Shown here piece by piece: positions 10,753 to 18,841 of a stretch of 64,000 nt of DNA. Source of the stretch: Stackebrandtia nassauensis DSM 44728 (GTDB lineage: Bacteria; Actinomycetota; Actinomycetes; Mycobacteriales; Micromonosporaceae); contig NC_013947.1 in NCBI RefSeq assembly GCF_000024545.1, positions 5,084,001 to 5,148,000 of the forward strand. Direction: 5' to 3'. Below the pieces are notes generated by a model that ran no database searches, was not told the DNA's origin, and saw nothing but the letters and a program-made list of their open reading frames with translations. Position 1 is the stretch's first letter. Each line of letters starts with the position of its first letter. A program made the position numbers and the translations under genes.

Positions 10753-11196
10753 CGCAGCCAGAGACGCTCGCGACGTCCGCTGAGCAACCGACGCTCGAGC
10801 TGGAGCCACATGGCTGGCGGGCGGGCTCGACGAGCGGGTTCGCAAGGCATGCTTGGCTGTCAGCGGCGAGCTCGGCGGTCGTCAGTGAGCGCTAGGCCGT
10901 CGTCGAGCTGGAGCCACATGGTTGGCGGGCGGGCGTGTGAGGCGGTGCTTGGCTATCGGCGGGCGGCGGGCGTGCTCGGCGATCAAGCTCGGCGATCAAG
11001 CTCAGCGGTCGTCCGCCAGCGGCGATCGGCAGGCGTGCTCGGCGATCGAGCTCGGCGATCGGCGATCGGCGATGAGCTGGCAGCGCGCGGGATCGGCAGT
11101 CATCGGCGGTCGGCGACAGGCTGGCAGCAGTCGGGTTCGGCGCTTGGGAGCGACAGTCCGCGGGCGGCATCGAGCCAAGCGGGCGGCGGTCGGTTC
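10753..11196. repeat. gene-free region of degenerate repeats
   Basis: 444 bases without a credible gene. A 31-bp segment at 10795-10825 recurs at 10903-10933 with one mismatch (108-bp period), with further similarity downstream (TGCTTGGCT). From about 10975 to 11080 the heptamer GGCGATC and the motif AGCTCGGCGATC recur many times. Open frames across it are Arg/Ala/Ser-rich and change with the repeats, so they are not taken as genes. Confidence 0.75.
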
Positions 11197-11850
11197 TCAG
11201 TGGGCTCGGGAGGCGTGGTCGGGGATGTCGGGTAGTCGCAGCTGGCGGTCGCATTCGCGGCGCAGACTGGGGTAGGCGGTGGCAATCGCGTTGTACAGCT
11301 TGGCTCTGATGGCTCGGGTGGCGTCGGCTCGGCCGACGCGGCCGGTGACCGCGCTCATCAGCTGGTCGTAGCCGGTTTGTCGGCGCCGCAGGTAATCGAC
11401 TTGCCAGCGTGCCAGGGTCACCGGGTCGATGTCGTCGACCGTGGCGGGTTCGAAGTGACGGTCGGGAACCAGGTAGCAGCGTTGTTCCTCGCGTTTGTTG
11501 CGGTGGCGGACCGCGGCTTCGGCGAGTTCAGCGCGCGTCAGGCTCGGCAAGGTGATCGAGGCGGAGCGCACTTCGGCCAGCAACGCGTCGCGCCGTCGTT
11601 GGGCGGTGGCCTTGGCTTGGGCGGAGCGCAGGCGGGCTCGGCGGGACAGGCGGGCGAACTCGGCACCGGCTTCGGCTTGTTCGACGCGTTCCAGTCGGTA
11701 GAGGTACATCGGGGTGGACGAACGGTAGAACGGGTTGGGTTTTCGCTGGTCGGGTGGGTCGAGCAGTTCGATCACCATCGAGCGGGTCCAGCCGCGGGTG
11801 GACAGTTCGGCTCGGGTCAGTACCGGCCCCAGGTGCGTCAAGATGGTCAC
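11197..11850 (-). CDS. hypothetical actinobacterial protein, basic and helical
   Basis: 217 residues. The N-terminus (L-T-R-A-E-L-S-T-R-G-W-T then V-I-E-L-L) looks like a small helix-turn-helix or wing-type domain, followed by Y-R-S-S-T-P-M-Y-L-Y-R-L-E-R-V; a long Ala/Arg-rich helix occupies about 75-130. The overall pattern is seen in uncharacterised actinobacterial proteins; I know no function. GTG 11850 is chosen because AAGGAG lies five bases upstream; an in-frame ATG at 11865 would sit on that ribosome-binding site. No partner gene overlaps it; repeats lie directly downstream. Confidence 0.72.
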   Translation of the reverse strand: MTILTHLGPVLTRAELSTRGWTRSMVIELLDPPDQRKPNPFYRSSTPMYLYRLERVEQAEAGAEFARLSRRARLRSAQAKATAQRRRDALLAEVRSASITLPSLTRAELAEAAVRHRNKREEQRCYLVPDRHFEPATVDDIDPVTLARWQVDYLRRRQTGYDQLMSAVTGRVGRADATRAIRAKLYNAIATAYPSLRRECDRQLRLPDIPDHASRAH

Positions 11851-11930
11851 GACGACTCCTTCCATAGTGTTGTCATCGGGACGCACAGTAGTCGGAGGGT
11901 GTGACAACTCGGGTCAGTGCGAGGGTTGGC

Positions 11931-12401
11931 TCAGAAGATGCCGGGTGGGGGTGGTGTGGCTTGGGTGTAGACCACGGGGCCGGACGCGGCGGTCAGCCAC
12001 AGGTTTCCGGCCTGGCCCTCGTTGATGGAGATCGTGAAGCCGTCGCGGGGGTCGCGGACGCACAGGCGGCGGGGTGGCGGGTCGACGACGCGGATGAGGG
12101 TGTCGTAGCCCCGGCGTTGCCACAGGGTTTCGACCTGGCCGAAGACGGAGGCGTTGTCGGGGGCCGGTTCGGTGGTGCCGGGTTCGAGGGAGTAGGTGAC
12201 CTCAACATTGGTCATCCGCTGGACGTCGCGGTTCTCGTCGGCCTCGTTGAGCTCTTCGTCCTCGTCGAGTTCCGGCATCGAGTTGCGCAGCCCGGGTTTG
12301 ACGTGGAAGCGGGGCCGCAGTTCGTCCACCACCTGCCGGATCAGGTCCTCGGCATGGCGGAAGCCCCGGACGTCGTCCATGAGGAACTTTGATTCGGTCA
12401 T
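11931..12401 (-). CDS. small acidic partner of the DUF1023 hydrolase
   Basis: 156 residues, soluble, no recognised domain. A helical N-terminus is followed by an acidic stretch (E-L-D-E-D-E-E-L-N-E-A-D-E) and a beta-rich C-terminal half with Trp and Arg-rich strands (V-D-P-P-P-R-R-L-C-V). Its ATG overlaps the stop of the hydrolase gene by four bases (ATGA), so the two are translationally coupled. A chaperone, secretion partner or immunity-type role is inferred only from this coupling. Confidence 0.78.
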   Translation of the reverse strand: MTESKFLMDDVRGFRHAEDLIRQVVDELRPRFHVKPGLRNSMPELDEDEELNEADENRDVQRMTNVEVTYSLEPGTTEPAPDNASVFGQVETLWQRRGYDTLIRVVDPPPRRLCVRDPRDGFTISINEGQAGNLWLTAASGPVVYTQATPPPPGIF

Positions 12402-13978
12402 TCGCCCCCCTCGTCGTTCGTCCACGGCCCCGGCTGGATACGGACATCGGCATCGGTGCCGCCGACGACCTTGTGGCCGTGCCCGGTGATGATCGCGGCG
12501 AAGTCCTGACGCACAGGGTTGTCGTTCTTCCAGTATGCGCTGTGGGCGGCGATCTGGCTGCCGTTGTGGTGAGGGGTCGGGAACACCTTGGCGCCGAAGG
12601 ATTTGTGGACCGGGGAGGTTCCATGGGGGACTCTGGGAACTCTGTGGATGATGTCGTTGGGAGCCGTGGTGGCGTAGACGTCGTCCTTGTCGATCTTCAG
12701 CTGGTCCGCCGACTTGACGCCGACCCCCGGGCTGGCCACCAGGATCAGCTGGCTGGCGGACACCTGTTGTTCCCGGACGGTGAACCCGATGGCGACGGTG
12801 CCGTAGGAGTGTCCCATCACGGTCACGCCGAAGCGGTCCAGGCCGCGTCTGCGCACCGCCCGAATGCCGGTCAGGAACCTCGGCAACGGCTTTGTGGCCG
12901 ACTGCGCATAGCGCTTGGTCGCGGCCGCGAACAGGTTCGGCGGGGCGTCGTAACCCAGCCACAGGATCCCGGCGGTGTGGCGGGTCTCGTAGAGGTTGGC
13001 GTCGCCGACCATCCGCTCGACGCGGGCGATTTCCCCTGCGAGCTTGGGCAGCGAGGCACCGGTGCCGGGAATGTGGACGATGACGTGGTCGGCGATGTCG
13101 GGATTGCCGATCGCCAGCACGATGCGGCCCGGGTCGGAAGGTTCGGCCAACAGCAGGAACGCCCGCTCCCGGGTGCCGTCGCTGGCGTCGTCGGCAAGCC
13201 GGTGCTGGACGGCGAGCATCACCGCGAGCAGTCGGGACGCCGCGCCGCTGCCCGACGCGGCGCGCTCTTCCAGCTCGCGAATGTGTTGCCGCAGCAACTG
13301 TTCGTTCGCCGCGCTGCGCGCGGCGCTGGGGATGCCGTCACTGTCGGGTCCGCCGACCAGGTTGGGTTCGGTCTCGATCCGGTGTTCCCGTTCGGCGGCC
13401 GAGCGGCCGGTCCACCAGCTGTGGTTCTCGTAGGGGCTGCGGATCCGGCTCGGGCCCGGCTCGGTCAGCGCGGGTGACTTCTTGGCGATGTCGGAGGCGG
13501 CGTCATAGTCACTGGTGTTGGCCAGGGTGTGGGCGCGCCGCATCTGGTCGGCGACATCGCGCAGCTGGGCCTTGAAGCGGGCGAATCCCTTGGGGTCCGC
13601 GTCAGCCTGCGGTACCTTGCCGAAGTCGAGCGTGATGACACCCAGCGAGTAGTCCACTTTGGCAAACTTGTCGGCGCGCCTACGTGCCTCTTCGAGTTCC
13701 ATTCGGCCACGCCGGACGTCCTCGCCGAGGCTCAGCAGCGACGTCTCGATGGTGCGCAGTGACAGCTGCGCTTCCCGGAGCCGATCGGTCTCGGCGGCGA
13801 CCCGGTCCCGAATCGCGTTGACGGTCGCGAAGTCGTCGTCGGCACCGCTCAGTACCGGTACCAGGGCCTCCAGTTCGTCGATCATGGACTCGACGTTCTG
13901 CGCCAGTTCACCCGCCTCCTGGGCCGCGCGGTCGAATCCCCCTGGCTCGCACCCTTCCAGGGCAGGGTAGTCGACCAC
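12398..13978 (-). CDS. alpha/beta hydrolase, DUF1023 type, with helical N-terminal domain
   Basis: 526 residues. Residues 1-170 are almost all helix with coiled-coil character, like the WXG/LXG-type modules that precede effector domains. Residues about 215-510 are an alpha/beta hydrolase: V-I-V-H-I-P-G-T-G-A (oxyanion region), G-H-S-Y-G with the nucleophilic Ser near 389, and a C-terminal G-H-G-H that could supply the catalytic His. No signal peptide is present, so export, if any, would need a type VII-like route. GTG 13978 has GGAGG eight bases upstream. It sits 18 bases after a small WXG-like gene and is coupled to a small downstream gene. Esterase or lipase activity is a family inference. 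Confidence 0.87.
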   Translation of the reverse strand: MVDYPALEGCEPGGFDRAAQEAGELAQNVESMIDELEALVPVLSGADDDFATVNAIRDRVAAETDRLREAQLSLRTIETSLLSLGEDVRRGRMELEEARRRADKFAKVDYSLGVITLDFGKVPQADADPKGFARFKAQLRDVADQMRRAHTLANTSDYDAASDIAKKSPALTEPGPSRIRSPYENHSWWTGRSAAEREHRIETEPNLVGGPDSDGIPSAARSAANEQLLRQHIRELEERAASGSGAASRLLAVMLAVQHRLADDASDGTRERAFLLLAEPSDPGRIVLAIGNPDIADHVIVHIPGTGASLPKLAGEIARVERMVGDANLYETRHTAGILWLGYDAPPNLFAAATKRYAQSATKPLPRFLTGIRAVRRRGLDRFGVTVMGHSYGTVAIGFTVREQQVSASQLILVASPGVGVKSADQLKIDKDDVYATTAPNDIIHRVPRVPHGTSPVHKSFGAKVFPTPHHNGSQIAAHSAYWKNDNPVRQDFAAIITGHGHKVVGGTDADVRIQPGPWTNDEGGE

Positions 13979-13996
13979 TGTAGATCCTCCAGGTCA

Positions 13997-14302
13997 TCAC
14001 TCGGGCATCGGGGGCTCTTCGTCGAACCGTCGCAACTCGTCCGCGTTGTCGAGGTCGACTCCCTCGACCTCGTCCGCGAAGTTCTTGAGGTCCACGGCAG
14101 CCGCCTTCAATTCCCCCGAAATGGATTCGAGCAATTCGGTCAGCTCACCGCGGACAGTTCGAACTTCGGCTACCGTATCGAAGCCGTCATTGTTCTCGAT
14201 GTTCAGGCCATCCTCGCTTCGGCGCGCGCACGCCAACGCGGTCTCGCTGAGTTTCTCGATGTTCCTGGCCCGCGCCCGCATCAGCGACACATCGAATCGC
14301 AC
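13997..14302 (-). CDS. small helical WXG100-like protein
   Basis: 101 residues, almost entirely helical, with two long helices separated near residue 40 (N-N-D-G-F-D) and an acidic, Pro-rich tail. The length, the absence of Cys or signal peptide, and the position upstream of a helical-hydrolase gene fit the WXG100/EspC-like partners of type VII secretion substrates, though a strict W-x-G is absent. GTG 14302 is the start, with a weak AGGT six bases upstream. It heads the three-gene leftward operon. Confidence 0.75.
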   Translation of the reverse strand: MRFDVSLMRARARNIEKLSETALACARRSEDGLNIENNDGFDTVAEVRTVRGELTELLESISGELKAAAVDLKNFADEVEGVDLDNADELRRFDEEPPMPE

Positions 14303-14453
14303 GTTCTACCTGCTTTCTCCCGTTAGCAAGGGACACAACGATTCCAGATGCTTCCACAGAAATCTGAGATCAGGCAACACTAATCTCACGAAAGAGCCAC
14401 TGTGATCAAAGAACTGTCAGATACCCGACAGTCGCCGGTTTCCGGACAATACG

Positions 14454-14484
14454 AAAAGGGCCGCGCGGAGAATCCGCGCGGCCC
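14454..14484 (-). terminator. rho-independent terminator of the M6 protease gene
   Basis: A 12-bp perfect stem (GGGCCGCGCGGA) with loop GAA. On the minus strand it is followed by TTTT, 16 bases past the protease stop codon. Confidence 0.88.
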
Positions 14485-14499
14485 CTGTGTCCTATGTGA

Positions 14500-16743
14500 T
14501 TAGCTCCGGGTGATTTGAATCTTCATCGGAGCACCCTCGTCGTCACCCATGTCGAGGATCTTGACCTTGATCCCCTCACCGGCGACCTTCACCGAGGAGT
14601 TCGGCAGGTCCTTCGACCAGTACGCCTCCGGGTCGGAGTCGTCGAAGACGCCGACACCCTTCTGCGACACGAAGATCTTCTTCTTGCCGTTGAGGTGAAG
14701 CGTGACCTCCTTGGTCTTGTTCAGGCTGAACGGCGAGTCGAAGGACTGGTGCGTCGGGTGCACCAGCTGACCGTTCGACCACTTCAGCGGCTTGGCGTGC
14801 GCGTCGACCGGCAGCGCCAGACCCTGACCCGGGTGCAGACCCGTGTTGTTGTCACCGAACTTGGTGTTGACGAACCACACCAACATGCCCTCTTCGTAGC
14901 GGTAACGCTCGACCCAGTCGGGCTTCGTGTTGGCGAAGCCGAAGTTGTACGGGCCGGTCTTGAGGAACTTGTCGTAGCTGACGTGCTGACGGTTCTCCAC
15001 CAGGTAGAAGCGCGCGAAGGTCAGCGTCTCCTTGCCGGTGGTGCGCTTGGCGCCGTAACCGGTCCAACCGTTGTCGCCGCCCTCGACGTCGTCACTCCAC
15101 ACCTTCTCGCCGTCGGCGACGACCGCGAGGTCGTCGACGAAGACGCCGGTGCCGTGAGTGTTGCCGTCGGTCTGGTAGCGCATCCGGAACTGGACCTTCT
15201 GGCCCGCGTACTCCGACAGGTCGAACTTGAGTTCCTTGAACTCGCCGGACGAACCGCTGTGCTTGTCGCCCACGCGCTTCCACTTGCCACCGTCGGTGGA
15301 CACCTCGGCGAAGAAGTAGTCGTAACCCTCTTCGGTGTCCAGGAAGGTGTTGGCGGTGAACTCGGCCTTGTCCTTGGCAGCGGTCAGGTCGAGCTCGCGG
15401 CTCAGCGAGGAGTTCAGATCGTCGCCCTCACCGAACATCCACTCGTACTCGCCACTGGAGGGCTTGGCGTACTCGCGTTCTTCGGTCTCGTCCGGCAGGT
15501 TCACCTTCGTGGCGGCGTTGAGGCTGCCTGGCTTACCAGCGGCACCGAGCTTGGACACCTTGGAGTTCTGGTTCATCTCGACTTCGTCGTAGTCGAGCCA
15601 GCCGAGGAACCACTTCTCCCACGGGCCCATGTAACCGGGACGGTTGCCGATCTCCTTCTTGCCGTCGTTGAGCCAGGATCCACCCGACATCAGCGTCCAG
15701 CGGCCGGTGCTGTTGGCGGCACCCTGGGTGGCGTACAGGTCGGGCAGACCGAGGTCGTGGCCGAACTCGTGCGTGAACACGCCGAGGCCGCCGTTCTCGG
15801 GCTCGGTGGTGTAGTCGCCGACCCAGATGCCGGAGTCACCCAGCGGCGCCCCGCCGACCGGGTTGGAGTCCGGACCCGCGAGGTTGGTCTGGGCGAACCA
15901 ACGGTGGGACCAGATGGCGTCCTCACCCTGGGCGCCGCCACCGGCCTCTTCACCCTCACCGGCGTGAATGATCTGAATGTGGTCGACGTAGCCGTCCGGC
16001 TCGTCGAAGTCACCGTCGAAATCGAAGTCGTAGCGGTCCTGGCGGTCGAACTGACCCAGGTAGTCCTGGATGTCTTCCTTGCTCTTGCCGGACTCGATCT
16101 GGGCGTCGTACCAGGCCTGCGCCGAGTCGGTGACGAAGGCACCGTAAGCCTCGGCCTCGTTCTCGTTGTAGCCGTAGCGGGCCTCGTTGTAGGGCAGCTT
16201 GACCCAGTCCTCCACGGTGCCGTCCACGGTGTACTGGCCACCGGACTGCTTCTCGTAGAAGTCGGTCATGGAGTAGCCCTCGCCGAAGAGCATCTCCTGG
16301 TAGTACTCCTGGGTGTAGTCGCTCTTCCAGGAGGTCGAGTTGTCCTTCTTGCGATCCGGTTCCGGGATCTCGTTGCGCAGCGGACCCTTGTCACCGCCGT
16401 GTTCGGAGACCTTGTCACCGAACTCGACCAGCAGCGTGAAGATCTCGTCGCCGGATCCGGTGCCGAACTCTCCGAATTCGCCGTCCTCCAGCTTCACCGA
16501 GCGATCGCTGGACTTGGCCTTGCCCTGGGCGACCTTCTGGGCGGCGGCCTTCTGGTTCTCTTCCCGCTCAAGCTGAAGCGGGGTCTTCGGAAGGTCTTCT
16601 CCGTGAAGGGAGCTTGACTTTTTGGAGGACTTATCCTGTGTTGTCTCATCGGTAGGCGACGCGGTGGCCACCATGGCAGTGCCGAGCACGAGGGCGCCGG
16701 TCACTCCGATCACAGACAACGTCCTCAAACGGGGTATACCCAT
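14500..16743 (-). CDS. secreted immune inhibitor A-type metalloprotease (peptidase M6)
   Basis: 747 residues. A Sec signal peptide (residues 1-28, ending T-A-S) and a charged pro-region (about 30-100) precede the catalytic domain. The zinc motif H-E-F-G-H-D-L-G-L-P-D is at His325, Glu326, His329 with Asp335, as in M6 enzymes. Acidic Asp/Gly stretches around 225-250 are likely calcium sites. Residues about 480-590 form a beta-sandwich with the MAM/CBM-like pattern of InhA proteins, and the C-terminus a further beta domain. It is an extracellular protease, probably autoprocessed. It is transcribed alone, upstream of a 330-base gene-free region and ending at its own terminator. Confidence 0.94.
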   Translation of the reverse strand: MGIPRLRTLSVIGVTGALVLGTAMVATASPTDETTQDKSSKKSSSLHGEDLPKTPLQLEREENQKAAAQKVAQGKAKSSDRSVKLEDGEFGEFGTGSGDEIFTLLVEFGDKVSEHGGDKGPLRNEIPEPDRKKDNSTSWKSDYTQEYYQEMLFGEGYSMTDFYEKQSGGQYTVDGTVEDWVKLPYNEARYGYNENEAEAYGAFVTDSAQAWYDAQIESGKSKEDIQDYLGQFDRQDRYDFDFDGDFDEPDGYVDHIQIIHAGEGEEAGGGAQGEDAIWSHRWFAQTNLAGPDSNPVGGAPLGDSGIWVGDYTTEPENGGLGVFTHEFGHDLGLPDLYATQGAANSTGRWTLMSGGSWLNDGKKEIGNRPGYMGPWEKWFLGWLDYDEVEMNQNSKVSKLGAAGKPGSLNAATKVNLPDETEEREYAKPSSGEYEWMFGEGDDLNSSLSRELDLTAAKDKAEFTANTFLDTEEGYDYFFAEVSTDGGKWKRVGDKHSGSSGEFKELKFDLSEYAGQKVQFRMRYQTDGNTHGTGVFVDDLAVVADGEKVWSDDVEGGDNGWTGYGAKRTTGKETLTFARFYLVENRQHVSYDKFLKTGPYNFGFANTKPDWVERYRYEEGMLVWFVNTKFGDNNTGLHPGQGLALPVDAHAKPLKWSNGQLVHPTHQSFDSPFSLNKTKEVTLHLNGKKKIFVSQKGVGVFDDSDPEAYWSKDLPNSSVKVAGEGIKVKILDMGDDEGAPMKIQITRS

Positions 16744-17075
16744 CTGACGTTACCTTTCGAGGGGACTAAGGGGCGTATCTAAAGTGCCGCATGCACACCG
16801 CTACGAACAAGAGACAAATGGTCAAGATTTGGTCTCAAGCTGTAGACCGCACAGCTTCTTTATCGAGGTGACGCGGCAATTCCCACGACATTGCGCATGT
16901 GACAGCTAAATAAACATACATGCATGAGAATGCCTAGATTTAGGCAGAGCGTGGCATCTTCTTGACACGACCCATCACAATGAACTCGCCGAGGTCACGA
17001 GGGTAATTCGGTGAATAAGCGCGCGCATGGCACACTCGATGCGCCACAACAATAGACCGGGAGTTTTGGGACATA
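16744..17075. promoter_or_regulatory. divergent intergenic region, M6 protease / YbaB-like operon
   Basis: 332 bases, clearly more AT-rich than the surroundings. It contains an inverted repeat GGTCT-N8-AGACC (16831-16848), a CATGCATG palindrome near 16919, and T/A-rich tracts (for example TAAATAAACATACA). These could form promoters or operators for the divergent genes, but no box can be assigned with confidence. I see no gene. Confidence 0.4.
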
Positions 17076-17462
17076 ATGGACCACGTGGTGCCGCAGGGCG
17101 ATCGCCGTTCGCGCTTCGAGGCTCGGCTGCGCGACGTCGAGACGGAGCTGGCCCGGCTGCGCGGAGTCCGCGACACGATGGTCGCCGCCGGGGCGCGGGC
17201 CCGGGAACTGGCCGCGACACTGGCCGCCGACACCGTCGCCAGCACCTCCGACGACGGTGTGGCCACGGTCAGCTGCGACGGCCGCGGCCACGTCGACACG
17301 GTCGTGTTTGACAGGGCGGGGTACAACAGGATCGATGAGAAGCAGCTGTGTGACTCGGTTCTGCAGGCGCGATACCGCGCCCGTGACCGGGCGCGACGGG
17401 AATCGGCCGCCGTCGGCCGCGACCTGTTCCACGGCGATTCCGGCGCCGCCACAGGAGTCTAG
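17076..17462 (+). CDS. YbaB/EbfC-like protein
   Basis: 128 residues: a long N-terminal coiled helix (R-F-E-A-R-L-R-D-V-E-T-E-L), then three beta strands (V-A-T-V-S-C-D-G-R-G-H-V-D-T-V-V-F) and a C-terminal helix, the arrangement of YbaB/EbfC nucleoid-associated proteins. In actinomycetes such genes also occur as small partners of WXG-family proteins, and a second YbaB-like gene and a WXG-like gene follow here, so a secretion-associated role is at least as likely as DNA binding. The ribosome-binding site (GGGAC) is weak. Confidence 0.8.
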   Translation: MDHVVPQGDRRSRFEARLRDVETELARLRGVRDTMVAAGARARELAATLAADTVASTSDDGVATVSCDGRGHVDTVVFDRAGYNRIDEKQLCDSVLQARYRARDRARRESAAVGRDLFHGDSGAATGV

Positions 17463-17467
17463 CCACA

Positions 17468-17797
17468 GTGGAGACCCACAGCGATCCCGCCGAACCGCGA
17501 TCCCGGCAGGACGCCAAGCTGTCGAAGGCCCGAGTCGCCGCCTCCTCCCCCAAGGGCGTCGTCACGGTCGTCTACAACGGTCACGGCGACGGGCTGAGCC
17601 TGGAACTCAAGCCCGGCGCCAAACAACGCTACGAGTCCGAGACCATGGCCGGGTTCGTGACCGCCGCGCTGCGAGCCGCCGACCGGGCGGTTGACGCGCT
17701 GCGCCAGCACGCCGTCGACGACCGCGACGACGACACACGACCGAGCCGAGCGGCGGCCAACATGGACGTCGCCCGGTGTTTCGGAAGAGCGACTTAG
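17468..17797 (+). CDS. second, shorter YbaB-like protein
   Basis: 109 residues, with GTG start and AGGAG nine bases upstream, five bases after the first YbaB-like gene. The core V-A-A-S-S-P-K-G-V-V-T-V-V-Y-N-G-H-G-D and following helix repeats the beta-beta-beta-helix part of YbaB, but the long N-terminal dimerisation helix is missing, so it may pair with the upstream protein as a heterodimer (inference). Confidence 0.75.
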   Translation: METHSDPAEPRSRQDAKLSKARVAASSPKGVVTVVYNGHGDGLSLELKPGAKQRYESETMAGFVTAALRAADRAVDALRQHAVDDRDDDTRPSRAAANMDVARCFGRAT

Positions 17798-17805
17798 GGG
17801 GCGGC

Positions 17806-18807
17806 GTGAACGACAGCATGACCGCGGTACTGGCGACGCTGCCCGAGCGGCTGCGCCGGGCCGCCGACCGGCTGTGGCGACACTCCAGTGAGGCCACCGA
17901 CGAGGTCACCGAGACCCTCACGGTGTCCTATCAGGTGCTGCGCCGGGTGTGCGGCGATCCCGAGTCCATAGCCGTGGCCGGTGACCTGCTGTCGACAGTG
18001 GTCGCCGCCGAGATCGGCGCGGCGCGCGGCGCGATCGACACCGCCGGTCCACAGGTCACCCGCGCCTGGCAGGGCACCGGGGCCGAGTCCTTCGGCGAGT
18101 ACCTTCCCCGGCTGTCGGCCACCCTGGCGGCCGTCGAGGACGGCGCCCGCGACACCGCCGAAGCCGTGGCGCTCTTCGGTTCCGGAGTGGCGAGCCTGTA
18201 CGCCGCCGTCGTGGAACGGACCGAGGCGACCGACGCCGAGGTCGCCGCCACCGTCGCCGCGACCCGCCAGACCCCGCACGAGGCCGTCGGCCCCGTCATC
18301 GACCTCGTGGCCGAGTACTCCGAGTACGTGGAGGAACTGGCGACCGCGCTGGTGAACCTGACCTCCGACAGCCATCCGGCCGGACAGCGGCTGGCCCTGG
18401 CCGCCGAGCTCCCGGCCGGGATCACCGACGGCCACCGGCTGCCACGGCTCGACCTCGCCGGCGACTTCCATCCGGCGCACGACCAGGTCGCGCTGGACAC
18501 CGCCGCGATGGCGCGGCTGACGTCCTGTCTGTCGGACACCGGCGGCCACTGGGCCCGCGCCGGTGACTCGGCGGCGTCGGCGGCCGAACGGCTCACGCCC
18601 GAATCGCTGGGGCTGGCGGGTTCGCACTTCTGCGACGACGTCCACTCTGTTCTGGAGCGCGACCGCGGCCTGTACGCCACTGTGACCGGACAACTGGACG
18701 ATCTGGCGCTCGGCCTGCGCCGGGTCTCGTCCGCCTACGTCACCGCCGACGACGAGATCGCCGCCGAGTTGCGGCGGGGGCTGGAAGGTCCGGACGCGGA
18801 CCGCTGA
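17806..18807 (+). CDS. large helical WXG-motif protein
   Basis: 333 residues, nearly all helical and Ala/Thr-rich, without signal peptide or membrane segment. The hairpin motif R-A-W-Q-G-T-G-A-E-S-F (Trp near residue 88) is a W-x-G with the downstream A/S-x-F of WXG100 proteins. Two more helical bundles follow, one with an acidic D-x-x-D-x-E repeat region. GTG 17806 is chosen: a run of five G lies just upstream and it starts eight bases past the previous stop; a longer in-frame start would overlap the YbaB-like gene. Likely a type VII secretion-type substrate; no secretion ATPase is in this window. Confidence 0.77.
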   Translation: MNDSMTAVLATLPERLRRAADRLWRHSSEATDEVTETLTVSYQVLRRVCGDPESIAVAGDLLSTVVAAEIGAARGAIDTAGPQVTRAWQGTGAESFGEYLPRLSATLAAVEDGARDTAEAVALFGSGVASLYAAVVERTEATDAEVAATVAATRQTPHEAVGPVIDLVAEYSEYVEELATALVNLTSDSHPAGQRLALAAELPAGITDGHRLPRLDLAGDFHPAHDQVALDTAAMARLTSCLSDTGGHWARAGDSAASAAERLTPESLGLAGSHFCDDVHSVLERDRGLYATVTGQLDDLALGLRRVSSAYVTADDEIAAELRRGLEGPDADR

Positions 18808-18841
18808 GGCGGGCCGTTGGTGCACATGGAACGCTTAATAC

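Noticed and set aside
10795-11110. A CRISPR array.
   Set aside because: Repeats differ in length and have no regular spacers; no cas genes are present in the window.
11197-11907. ATG 11865 as the start of the 217-residue protein.
   Set aside because: It has no ribosome-binding site, and the only good AAGGAG lies between it and GTG 11850, indicating the latter.
11931-12962. A single 343-codon frame running from 12962 to 11931 on the minus strand.
   Set aside because: Its first half is the out-of-frame shadow of the DUF1023 hydrolase; only the part from ATG 12401 is independent and coupled by ATGA.
14515-16617. A 700-codon open frame on the plus strand opposite the M6 protease gene.
   Set aside because: It mirrors the protease gene; the protein is Val/Leu-rich low complexity with no family, and the minus strand has signal peptide, zinc motif and terminator.
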